Shown here: positions 7,771-15,203 of the stretch, piece after piece | How positions within the stretch are numbered: position 1 is the first letter of the stretch | How the letters are laid out: each line of letters begins with the position of its first letter | Assembly (NCBI GenBank): GCA_038214085.1 | Contig: JBBQSF010000035.1 | Span: 1-24,085, forward strand | Length of the DNA stretch: 24,085 nt | From: JBBQSF01 sp038214085 | GTDB lineage: Bacteria; Bacteroidota; Bacteroidia; Bacteroidales; CG2-30-32-10 | Direction: 5' to 3' | Translations under genes and position numbers: made by a program | Notes under the pieces: generated by a model | The model's input: the letters and a program-made list of their open reading frames with translations, nothing else | Database searches by the model: none | What the model was told of the DNA's origin: nothing

Positions 7771-8397
7771 TTATTTGTTTTCAATTTTCGTCTTTGCTAG
7801 AACCAGCACTTGCTGTAATGTATATGATAAATCTGCTTCGTTTGTTTTATTCAATGCAATCTTTGCAGATTCGGGAAGGTAAACCTTTATGTTATTCAAG
7901 GAATTGTCAGGTGAGCTAAGAATAAAATCACAATCCATCTGGTAAATTCGCAGGATCATTCCCGATGTATTGACTGAAATATGTTTCTTTTCAAATCCAT
8001 CCAATTCTTTTGCCAGAGCCGCTGCGCCAATGCTCACAACCTGCCATGTGTCTTGTACTTTAGCAATGGTGAGTATAACTCTGAATTCATTATCCACTGA
8101 TAAAGCAACCCGCCATTCATTTGTTGCAAGCAGATAGTTTTTTTCGGACAGAGATGTATCATTGAAAAAATCAGCATTAAGGGTATAAATCTGATAGGGC
8201 TTATCAATTTTTACATTCGCGAATTCTTCACGGGTTTTAAAACCAAAGAATGATTCCTCGCCAAGCGGAATTTTTTGAAGATAATTTTCAAATCCTGCAT
8301 TTGCAGTAGCCGTAATTTCTTTGGAGATATCTGCTTGTGCAAAAACACTCCACGCCGCCATAACTAAAAGTATGAAAAATAGTAATTTTATTTTCAT
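7771..8397 (-). CDS. Secreted protein encoded with the cysteine protease (possible propeptide or inhibitor)
   Basis: This is a 208-aa protein with a clear signal peptide (residues 1-20, ending VFA before Q21) and no sorting domain or lipobox, so it is probably periplasmic. The middle reads EFANVKIDKPYQIYTL, then NEWRVALSVDNEFRVILTI, then WQVVSIGAAALAKELDGF. That alternating hydrophobic pattern looks like a compact alpha/beta domain. I do not recognise a named family. The gene is first in a two-gene unit with a papain-like protease 11 nt downstream, behind a good promoter. In other bacteria, secreted cysteine proteases are paired with dedicated inhibitors or chaperones such as the streptopain-Spi and staphopain-staphostatin pairs. 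A similar role here is inference only. Confidence 0.65.
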   Translation of the reverse strand: MKIKLLFFILLVMAAWSVFAQADISKEITATANAGFENYLQKIPLGEESFFGFKTREEFANVKIDKPYQIYTLNADFFNDTSLSEKNYLLATNEWRVALSVDNEFRVILTIAKVQDTWQVVSIGAAALAKELDGFEKKHISVNTSGMILRIYQMDCDFILSSPDNSLNNIKVYLPESAKIALNKTNEADLSYTLQQVLVLAKTKIENK

Positions 8398-8489
8398 TTT
8401 GATGATATTAAGAGTTAATTAAAAAAATCACATCTACATTAAATAACATTTAGAATACATATTATAGATATTAAGCTATAATTTTTGTG

Positions 8490-8521
8490 TAAAGATAAAT
8501 AATTTAAGTCGACATTGCAAA
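8490..8521 (-). promoter_or_regulatory. Promoter of the protease-partner unit
   Basis: The minus strand has TTTG (8521-8518), a 20-nt spacer and TATCTTTA (8497-8490), one mismatch from TAnnTTTG. The predicted start near 8483 leaves a leader of about 86 nt before the ATG at 8397. Confidence 0.5.
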
Positions 8522-8608
8522 TTAATATTTCATGCTTTTTTTTGATGACTAACCTTTCATTTTTTAAAATTAGGCGAATTTTAGATTCTTTTTATCTCTT
8601 AAAAAATA

Positions 8609-8616
8609 TAATTTTG
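8609..8616 (+). promoter_or_regulatory. Possible -7 box for the secreted-protein gene at 8637
   Basis: TAATTTTG matches TAnnTTTG, 20 nt before the ATG. No clear -33 TTTG is present, so support is limited. Confidence 0.3.
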
Positions 8617-8636
8617 TAAAAATTAATTCAAAGACC

Positions 8637-9575
8637 ATGAAAAAATCAATTGCAATATTTTTGTTCATCTTTACAATAGTAGTGTTTTCCGCCCCATTAA
8701 AAGCACAAAAATGCACACTTAGTTCAAAACCTTCATCGGACAGTATAATGCTTGCGGCTATATCAGATGTTATTTTTATTGTAAAACAAGAATATGGTTT
8801 AAAAAGTACAAATCCTAAAAACAATACTATTTATTCGCCCTTAAAATCAAATTTAACGGATGTGGTTTACGGTGTTGGAAGCACTTCCATGAATAAATTA
8901 TATGTAGAGTCGTATATTATAAAGCCTTGGCTAACTGATAAAAATTATCTAAAATTAAAAAAGGACACATTAATTCCGGCGCTTGGTAAAACCTATTTCC
9001 GAAAGTTCAATTCAAAATCCTACGAACCAATTATGTGTTCAGTTATTGCTGATTCGCTTATTGTTCCTGACACTTCAAGATATGCGAATAAAAATCTGTC
9101 GTATTTCCAGTTAGAAATGAGTAGCGATAAAAATTCACCTATTGGAAATTCAATTTACAGGAATAACAACGCAAATGACTCCACTGGAATAATTGTAATA
9201 TTTTATGTGCCAAAAAATACAGAATTTCCGAAAAATCCTGAAAGTGATTTCAAAGTGGAAATCAGGAATGCTATTGTGCATTTCGACAGCAAAACCCAAC
9301 TGGCAATTATTGATAACATTCAAGTTAACGGAACTGTTATAGGTGGTGGTTTTTTTAGTGTTAATGCTTTGAATGGAGGGATTTCTTTTGATTTAAAAGG
9401 ACTTTTATGCTTCAGTAATAGCAAATGGGCTATTTCAAATCTTCCACCTCAGTATATTTTAAAAAAGAAAAAGAATGCTTCATCAACTGATCCAGGTAGC
9501 GATCCAAAAAGGAATCAGTTAAATTTAGAAAATCAGAATAATAGCAACTCTACTGAACCTAAAAACAATAAATAA
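8637..9575 (+). CDS. Secreted protein of unknown function
   Basis: This is a 312-aa protein that I do not recognise. Residues 1-23 form a signal peptide (cleavage after LKA, before Q24). The central part is mixed alpha/beta with no catalytic motif that I can name. Near the C-terminus, LKGLLCFSNSKWAISNLPPQY is followed by KKKK and a low-complexity Ser/Asn/Asp/Pro tail ending STEPKNNK. There is no T9SS sorting domain, so it is probably periplasmic. The codon use resembles its neighbours. The gene is divergent from the protease unit. A frameshifted copy of its last 75 or so codons lies 7.9 kb downstream in the same orientation (17183-17414), which implies an old duplication. Confidence 0.75.
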   Translation: MKKSIAIFLFIFTIVVFSAPLKAQKCTLSSKPSSDSIMLAAISDVIFIVKQEYGLKSTNPKNNTIYSPLKSNLTDVVYGVGSTSMNKLYVESYIIKPWLTDKNYLKLKKDTLIPALGKTYFRKFNSKSYEPIMCSVIADSLIVPDTSRYANKNLSYFQLEMSSDKNSPIGNSIYRNNNANDSTGIIVIFYVPKNTEFPKNPESDFKVEIRNAIVHFDSKTQLAIIDNIQVNGTVIGGGFFSVNALNGGISFDLKGLLCFSNSKWAISNLPPQYILKKKKNASSTDPGSDPKRNQLNLENQNNSNSTEPKNNK

Positions 9576-9788
9576 TTTGCAGTGGAATACATTTTACTTG
9601 AAATATTTTTCATCACTTTTTCGGCATAAATTTAATAGATTTCTAAAAACAATTATCGACAGACTATCAGCTGACTTTTAGATTCAGTTTTCATGATCGG
9701 TATTACTCACAATATTCCAATCAGATTTTTTTTATTAATTAATTTGGGAATATTTTATCACTTTTGCAGACGAAAATTAAGTTTTTTT

Positions 9789-9882
9789 GGTCATGTAGCT
9801 CAGCTGGATACCTACCTATCGGTAGGCAGGGAGCAACAGCCTTCTAAGCTGTATGTCGCGCGTTCGAATTGCGCCGGGTTCA
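9789..9882 (+). pseudogene. tRNA-Arg(TCT) copy interrupted by a 20-bp palindrome in the D-loop
   Basis: This is a full-length copy of the tRNA-Arg at 3-76 with only four substitutions, plus an exact 20-bp insertion (9811-9830) between GGATA and GAGC of the D-arm. It measures 94 nt; 74 without the insert. The anticodon stem-loop (ACAGC-CTTCTAA-GCTGT) and T-arm still fold. The acceptor stem has acquired two mismatches: U3 opposite U70, and A5 opposite G68. The D-loop would be 29 nt. It is therefore probably a tRNA pseudogene, although a tolerated hairpin extension cannot be excluded. A terminator-like hairpin follows it. Confidence 0.75.
9811..9830. repeat. 20-bp palindromic insert in the tRNA-Arg copy
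   Basis: CCTACCTATCGGTAGGCAGG folds as a 6-bp stem CCTACC/GGTAGG around TATC. It is identical to the insert in repeat unit 1 (106-125) and sits at the same D-loop position. No target-site duplication is visible. Confidence 0.85.
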
Positions 9883-9894
9883 CTCATACGATTA

Positions 9895-9931
9895 AAAAAC
9901 CCACTAAAATATTGCGTTTTGGTTGGTTTTT
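9895..9931. terminator. Bidirectional terminator-like hairpin between the tRNA copy and mscS
   Basis: AAAAACCCACTAAAA (plus strand) pairs with TTTTGGTTGGTTTTT, giving about 13 pairs, mostly A-T, with one mismatch and a G-U around a seven-base loop. Each strand ends in a T-run, so it can serve the rightward tRNA copy and the leftward mscS transcript. Confidence 0.5.
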
Positions 9932-9987
9932 CCTTTAACAAGTACATTAAATTATATTGCCGGACTAGAGTCAAACCCAATATTCTT

Positions 9988-10815
9988 CTATTGTTTAACA
10001 TGAACATCCATCTGAGGAAATGGAATAGAAATATTGTTTTCAGACAATTTACGGCTGATGATTTTCCGGATATCACTCTTCACTTTTTCTATTCTGAAAA
10101 TATTTTTACTAAAAAATAAAAGTTGAAAATCGAGGGAGGAATTGCCAAAATCGACCAGCCTTGCCTCAATATAATCAGTTGCAGCAATTTCCGGATGTTC
10201 TCTGGCGCTTTCTTCCAAAACTTTTAACACATTTTCAACATTGCTACCATAGGCTACCCCAACATTTATTCTAAATCTGGTTTTTGTAGACTGATGACTC
10301 CAGTTTACTACTTTATTTGTAGTGATTGATGAATTGGGAATAATGATAGATATTTCATCGCGGTTTAAGCCCTTTGATGTTCTTAATCCAATATATTGAA
10401 TTTTCACTATATCTCCATCAATTTCCAGAATATCTCCTATTTTTATTGATCTTTCGGAAAGCAGAATAATTCCGGAAACAATGTCGTTAAATGTTTGCTG
10501 CAAACCAAGTCCAACGCCAACCAACAAAGCTGCTGATCCCGCCAGCAAAAGTGTAATTTGGATTCCAGCCGAGCTAAGCATTATACTTATTGCAATTATC
10601 CAGATTAAGTATTTAATTATTTGAAACAATGCATAAAGGTTTCCAATGTCAGTGCTTCCAAGAATTTGTTTTCGAAACATCGCTTTTTTAATCAACCACA
10701 AAACAATCTTGGTAATTATAAATATCAATAAAATTGCCAATAAAGTTAATGCACTGACTTTAAAATCGCCTATATGAATAAGCTCCATTTCAAAAAAACT
10801 TTTTAATGTTTCCAT
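9988..10815 (-). CDS. Small-conductance mechanosensitive channel, MscS family
   Basis: This is an inner-membrane channel expected to open under membrane tension and release solutes on osmotic downshock. The length of 275 aa is close to E. coli MscS. Three membrane segments lie at about residues 20-43, 64-82 and 88-120. The third is Gly/Ala-rich (AGSAALLVGVGLGLQQTFND), as in the pore-lining helix. The cytoplasmic beta domain follows (IEIDGDIVKIQYIG-type strand, IIPNSSITTNKVVNWS), and the end PFPQMDVHV is the classical MscS C-terminal motif. It is the last gene of a leftward stress cluster, 110 bp after the conserved-TM-helix gene. Confidence 0.92.
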   Translation of the reverse strand: METLKSFFEMELIHIGDFKVSALTLLAILLIFIITKIVLWLIKKAMFRKQILGSTDIGNLYALFQIIKYLIWIIAISIMLSSAGIQITLLLAGSAALLVGVGLGLQQTFNDIVSGIILLSERSIKIGDILEIDGDIVKIQYIGLRTSKGLNRDEISIIIPNSSITTNKVVNWSHQSTKTRFRINVGVAYGSNVENVLKVLEESAREHPEIAATDYIEARLVDFGNSSLDFQLLFFSKNIFRIEKVKSDIRKIISRKLSENNISIPFPQMDVHVKQ

Positions 10816-10925
10816 AATTTCAATGTTATTTTATCCATATTCACAATGGATTAAGTATGATATTGAGTTGGCCTCAATTCCATTTTTCTTTTTACAAAAC
10901 AGCTTTCTTCACCCCCAACTATTTA

Positions 10926-11591
10926 TTAATCATGTTTATCTTCTTTAAAATTCTCTTCAATTTTCTTTATAAAATTCTTTCTATTGCTAACAATCAGAAC
11001 AACTGTTATTACACCAAGTGAAACAAATATTGTAGAAAATGCAATAATAATTATTTCACGTGCAACATCCAGTTCTACCAGAGAAACTGCTGAAAAGAAA
11101 ATCAATATTATACTTTTCACAAAGCGGGAAATAAGCGATGCCCTAGAGATTTCTTCACGGACCAATGTTTTAAATATCGAAATCTGAACCCATGACGACA
11201 ACAACCAACCTACACCAAAAATTACTAAAGCAATAATGATTTTCGGCAGAAACAAAATCCCTTTACTTAACAACTCTGACAATATATGTAATTTCCATAC
11301 AAGCATTGCATTGTCTAAAAAAATCATAAAGATTACCGCATATCCAATATTACCAATTAAATTATAGAAACCGTATCTCACGTCGGCTTTTGAAAAATCA
11401 GAGTCAAAACGTGAAGATCTAATCCACCTGTCCACACGCATCATTATTGAAAGTTGAACAAGAGCTTTCTTCGTCAGCCATCCTATTAGGAACCCCAATA
11501 ATATAAGAATTATTCCACCAAATAAGCTTGGCAAATATGCTAAAACACTGTCTGCAAAACTTACAAATTGATCCTGAATTTGATTTTCCAT
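10926..11591 (-). CDS. Conserved-TM-helix membrane protein (MscS-associated type)
   Basis: This is a 221-aa integral membrane protein with about five hydrophobic segments. It starts with an N-terminal stretch (LPSLFGGIILILLGFLIGWL) followed by a basic KKALVQL. A second copy of the same pattern (LPKIIIALVIFGVGWLL) lies in the middle. This repeated helix followed by a short amphipathic stretch is the 'conserved TM helix' arrangement found in CmpX-like proteins, often beside or fused to MscS domains. No MscS beta domain is present here. The C-terminus is charged. It lies 5 nt after the permease-USP gene and upstream of mscS, so the three are probably one unit. It may modulate or form a stress-responsive channel. 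Confidence 0.75.
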   Translation of the reverse strand: MENQIQDQFVSFADSVLAYLPSLFGGIILILLGFLIGWLTKKALVQLSIMMRVDRWIRSSRFDSDFSKADVRYGFYNLIGNIGYAVIFMIFLDNAMLVWKLHILSELLSKGILFLPKIIIALVIFGVGWLLSSWVQISIFKTLVREEISRASLISRFVKSIILIFFSAVSLVELDVAREIIIIAFSTIFVSLGVITVVLIVSNRKNFIKKIEENFKEDKHD

Positions 11592-11596
11592 ATTTT

Positions 11597-13852
11597 TTAT
11601 TTTTTGTGAGATTTAATTAATGACATCCAAAACGATTCGCTTTCACTGTATTCTTTGAGCCACAGCACTGGACAATCAACCTGCTCAGTTATTTCCCGGG
11701 TCAATGATTTGGCAAAAAGCAATCCCATAAAATCGCCCGACTGCCCCCCCATTACCAACAAATCAGCGTTCTTTGACAATTTCACCACTCCATGTAAAAT
11801 GTCTTCATCCGTAATAGTGTCAATAGTTGCAGCAAGATTGTTTTCAACAAGATCTTTATTAATACGTCCAAGTATTTCCTGTCGTTTTTCCAGTGTTGTT
11901 TTCTGGCTAAAAACAACGCCAATAGTTATATGTGCGTTATAATAACTCAACAAAGCTGGGGAAAGTTCAATTGCCAAACGTGTGTGAATATCTCCATTGT
12001 ATGGAATCGTAATATTTTTAATTGCATTCGACTTGAAATCCCCGAATAAAATAGCAACTTCATTAGTAGTTTCTAGCAACACTTTATCAATTGCTGTTGA
12101 GAAAAATCTGGATACAAAGCTGCTATTTTTCTTCCGGCCCATTACAACAAAATTGCAATCTTCCTCAGATATAGTATCTACAATTCCGATTGAAATTCTG
12201 TGCGAAATTTTAATGATTGATTTTGCTGGAATACCCGCAATTTCGGATAAGTTCTGTGCACTGTCCAAAATGGCTCTTGCCTCAGTTGTATCATCGAGCG
12301 CGGATCGTAATTTTTTATTTTCCCTGAGTTCTATCACGTGAAGAAAAACTATTTGCGCATTGTGTTTCTTTGCCACAGCAAATGCAATATTGGAAACACT
12401 TGCCACATTATCCAAATCAGACAAACATACTAGTATGGTATAATCATTTTTCACGATTCGTTCCAATGCCGAAACCTTTTTTGCATAGTTAACTTCACGG
12501 CTTGAAGCATAAAATTTAAAGATGATCAAACCGGCAAAAACCCAAATAATAATGATTACCCATGCAATAAGACTGTAATTGAACATGTAAACAGCCAAAA
12601 ACAATAAAGACAAAATACCTATAATAGACAAATAAGGGAATATAGGGACTTTAAATCCTCGGTCCAGATCGGGTCGTTTTTTCCTCAGCTTCAGCAAGGC
12701 TATATTAACCATTAAAAACAGCAATAAAAACATAATATCGGCAGCACTTGCCACATCTTCAATGGGTAACGAAATAGCCATAACCACCACCAGAATTAGT
12801 GTAATGATAATGCTCCAATGTGGAGTTAAATTCTTTGGGTGAACCTTACTAAAAATTTCAGGAAAATTACGATCGCGACCCATGGCAAACGCAACACGTG
12901 AGGAAGAAAAAATGGTAGCATTGAGCGCCGAAATAGTAGAAATAAGTCCTCCAACCAAAATCAGAATACCACCACCTATAAAAAAATTATTTGCAACACC
13001 AATCAGTGCTGTTTCTTTTTGAAGTGCCAGATAATCCCAAGGAAGCATTCCGCCTTCAGGCTTAACTGTTCCAATAGCCACAAAAGCAATTAAAATGTAT
13101 ATAGGGATAACAATTAGTAATGACAAAAACACGGCTCTGGGAATATTCCTTTTTGGATTTTTTATTTCCTCCGAACTTTGCGTAATTACTTCAAAACCCT
13201 GGAATGCGATAAAGGTAAGCCCCATTGCTTTAAAAACGCCACCGGAGCCATGAGGGAAAAATGGGCTAAATGTAGCATGCCAGTCGCCATTGCGCAAAAT
13301 GAGTTCTAATCCGAAACCAATAAATATTAATAAAATAATAATTTTTGTAACAGTAACAAGATTACCAATTTTGCCTGTTTCTGAAGCACCCCGAAAATTC
13401 ACATAGGCAAAAAGAAAAGCTGTTGAAGCAGCCAATATTTTTTGTGGCGAAAGAAAACCCCATTGAGGCATAACAATAGAAAATTCACTTAACAAGTGTT
13501 CGAAATATGCTCCAAAACCAAGAGCATACAAACTGCATGCAACAGCGTGCGCCGACCAGCTCATCCAACCCGAAAGAAATCCGGCCCATTTTGGCAATGC
13601 TTCTTTTACCCAAAGGTATCCGCCCCCCGTTGTATGATAGCATGATCCAAGTTCGGCATAGGACATGGCTGTTAACAATGCAACAACTCCGTTAAGTGAA
13701 AAAGTAATTATCAAAGCTGGCCCGGCAACTCCTGCAGCAATTCCAATCAACACAAATATTCCGGCTCCAATCATTGCGCCAACGCCTAAAAGGGTTGCAT
13801 CAAAAGTGGTCATTTCACGGGCAAGCCGTACTTCAGCATCAAATTTTTTCAT
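11597..13852 (-). CDS. APC-superfamily amino-acid permease fused to two C-terminal USP-like domains
   Basis: This is a 751-aa protein. Residues 18-450 are a twelve-helix APC transporter with the family signature GVGAMIGAGIF (23-33) and the cytoplasmic SSEEIKNPKRNIPRA (227-240). It likely moves amino acids or amines by proton symport or exchange; the substrate cannot be read from sequence. From about 470 to 751 follow two universal-stress-protein-like domains, starting YTILVCLSDLDN and, near 620, ITIPYNGDIHTRL. The second contains MGGQSGDFMG followed by DCPVLWL. The first lacks the glycine-rich ATP loop. Cytosolic USP domains on a permease usually suggest nucleotide- or stress-dependent control of transport. 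It is first of a likely three-gene unit with the TM-helix protein and mscS. Confidence 0.88.
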   Translation of the reverse strand: MKKFDAEVRLAREMTTFDATLLGVGAMIGAGIFVLIGIAAGVAGPALIITFSLNGVVALLTAMSYAELGSCYHTTGGGYLWVKEALPKWAGFLSGWMSWSAHAVACSLYALGFGAYFEHLLSEFSIVMPQWGFLSPQKILAASTAFLFAYVNFRGASETGKIGNLVTVTKIIILLIFIGFGLELILRNGDWHATFSPFFPHGSGGVFKAMGLTFIAFQGFEVITQSSEEIKNPKRNIPRAVFLSLLIVIPIYILIAFVAIGTVKPEGGMLPWDYLALQKETALIGVANNFFIGGGILILVGGLISTISALNATIFSSSRVAFAMGRDRNFPEIFSKVHPKNLTPHWSIIITLILVVVMAISLPIEDVASAADIMFLLLFLMVNIALLKLRKKRPDLDRGFKVPIFPYLSIIGILSLLFLAVYMFNYSLIAWVIIIIWVFAGLIIFKFYASSREVNYAKKVSALERIVKNDYTILVCLSDLDNVASVSNIAFAVAKKHNAQIVFLHVIELRENKKLRSALDDTTEARAILDSAQNLSEIAGIPAKSIIKISHRISIGIVDTISEEDCNFVVMGRKKNSSFVSRFFSTAIDKVLLETTNEVAILFGDFKSNAIKNITIPYNGDIHTRLAIELSPALLSYYNAHITIGVVFSQKTTLEKRQEILGRINKDLVENNLAATIDTITDEDILHGVVKLSKNADLLVMGGQSGDFMGLLFAKSLTREITEQVDCPVLWLKEYSESESFWMSLIKSHKK

Positions 13853-13903
13853 TAATCTTATTTTGAATTATTTATTCCAAAGAATTATTATTGATTAAAA
13901 AAA

Positions 13904-13911
13904 CAAATATA
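13904..13911 (-). promoter_or_regulatory. Possible -7 box for the permease-channel unit
   Basis: The minus strand reads TATATTTG, a match to TAnnTTTG, 51 nt before the permease ATG. No good -33 element is visible, so the unit may also be read through from the upstream USP genes. Confidence 0.3.
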
Positions 13912-13965
13912 AATTATTATTAAGGTTTATCTATATTTCACCAATTCCTATTATCTTTTTTAATT

Positions 13966-14814
13966 TTATTCTGGCTTAAGCGGACTAATGCATAAAACGG
14001 AACATGTTGCCTGTAACAAGATCTGCTCAGCAAAAAATCCCAGTTTCTTTGCATTCGCATCGTAATTCAATTTTGATGAAATCACAACCATGTCGGCGTT
14101 TTTTTTCGTGGCTGTTTCTATCACTTTTTCCGCAAAGTTACTGCAAGGAAGAATCACTGTTGAATATGGAATTTTTTCTTCCATACACATTTCTCTCAAT
14201 ATATCAATTGAAAACACAACTTCTGTAATATGTTCATGCTTTTCTTTATCTGCAATGCCTGCAATAATAAGTTCAGAATTGTTTTTAGCTATTATCGACT
14301 CAACATAGTTAAATTTTTCAAAAATTTTCTGATTCATCCGAATTGGGTAAACTATTTTTTTGAAATGAAGCCTTTCAGCACTCCCATGTATTGAGAGAAC
14401 AGGACATTGTGCGTTTTTTACAATATTTAATGCTGTTTGCCCAATACCTTCAATTTGCTCTGAAGTGCCATGGGCGCTGAGAATAATCATGCTTATTCCT
14501 GAATCTTTCGCAAATTCACAAATCACATCTGCCGGATCTCCCTTTTCAATGGCCGTAATGATTTCAATTTTGTTTTGCTCAGATATTCGCGTAGCATAAT
14601 CAAGCAATTTTTTCTGCACCTGAGTATAAGAACCCATCATTTTTTCTTCTTTTAAATTACTAGATTCGTCAGCAAAAAAAGTTTCGTAAACATGAATCAG
14701 TGTTAATTTTGCCTTTTGTCTTTTGCATATCGCAATTGCAGTTTTCAGTGAATTATCACTTAGTTCCGAAAAATCTATCGGACATAATACTTTGCTAATT
14801 TTATAATTTTTCAT
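13966..14814 (-). CDS. Tandem universal stress protein (degenerate ATP loops)
   Basis: This cytosolic protein has two USP domains, 282 aa from the chosen ATG. An in-frame ATG at 14850 exists but would overlap the hpf gene by 26 nt. The start at 14814 leaves a 10-nt gap and begins MKNYKISKVLCPIDFSELSD, the standard USP opening. Domain 1 ends SAHGTSEQIEGIGQTA ... CPVLSI, where the canonical G-2x-G-9x-G(S/T) has Ser for the first Gly and Gln-Thr at the end. Domain 2 (VVISSKLNYDANAKKL) has lost the motif. The protein may therefore not bind ATP. It is translated with HPF and a second USP under an AraC-type regulator. Confidence 0.85.
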   Translation of the reverse strand: MKNYKISKVLCPIDFSELSDNSLKTAIAICKRQKAKLTLIHVYETFFADESSNLKEEKMMGSYTQVQKKLLDYATRISEQNKIEIITAIEKGDPADVICEFAKDSGISMIILSAHGTSEQIEGIGQTALNIVKNAQCPVLSIHGSAERLHFKKIVYPIRMNQKIFEKFNYVESIIAKNNSELIIAGIADKEKHEHITEVVFSIDILREMCMEEKIPYSTVILPCSNFAEKVIETATKKNADMVVISSKLNYDANAKKLGFFAEQILLQATCSVLCISPLKPE

Positions 14815-14824
14815 GGTTTTATTT

Positions 14825-15142
14825 TTATATTTTATTTCGACGTTTATCAATTTTTATTGTTTTTTTCCTATGTAACATTTTTTGCATGGCATCCACAACA
14901 TCAATAATTGATTTTTCGTAATTTTCGCTGTTTTTTTTCACAAAAAGATTTTCTCCGGGAACAGAAATCTGAACTTCGCAAAACTGGTTTTGAGGGTTGC
15001 CTGAAGCTCCTTCAAACAAAGTGATATCCGCTCTAATAATTGAGTTGTCCTGCTCAAAGAGCTTTGATATTTTTTCTTTTGCAAAATTTTCCAAGTGAGT
15101 CGATGCATCAAAATGAACCGACTTGAATGTTATATTTTTCAT
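14825..15142 (-). CDS. hpf: Short ribosome hibernation promoting factor (HPF/RaiA family)
   Basis: This is a 105-aa single-domain protein of the sigma-54-modulation/HPF family. It starts MKNITFKSVHFDASTHLENFAKEKISKLFEQ and ends in a basic KMLHRKKTIKIDKRR stretch, matching the beta-alpha-beta-beta-beta-alpha fold that binds the 30S decoding centre. It lacks the C-terminal dimerisation domain of long HPF, so it is the short form. These proteins protect idle ribosomes during starvation or stasis. Its position between two USP genes, 61 nt after one and 10 nt before the other, supports a stress-survival operon. The alternative, a YfiA/RaiA-type inhibitor, belongs to the same family. Confidence 0.85.
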   Translation of the reverse strand: MKNITFKSVHFDASTHLENFAKEKISKLFEQDNSIIRADITLFEGASGNPQNQFCEVQISVPGENLFVKKNSENYEKSIIDVVDAMQKMLHRKKTIKIDKRRNKI

Positions 15143-15203
15143 GGTATTAATACATTTAGAGATGTTCTTAAATCATATACTTAAATTTTATTTTGTTAAT
15201 TTC

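Noticed and set aside
3..9882. Integrative element using tRNA-Arg as attachment site
   Set aside because: No integrase, conjugation or phage gene lies between the tRNA and its copy, the genes are housekeeping-like, and the copy is inverted and nearly full-length rather than a 3' tRNA fragment.
9816..10076. Minus-strand reading frame ending in a peptide like SEPGAIRTRDIQLRR
   Set aside because: The peptide is the antisense translation of the tRNA-Arg copy, a common false gene, and the rest overlaps mscS in another frame.
10833..10878. Two small dyads between mscS and the TM-helix gene
   Set aside because: ATCCAT/ATGGAT and ATTGAG/CTCAAT are short stems without a T-run in the transcribed direction; too weak to call a terminator or operator.
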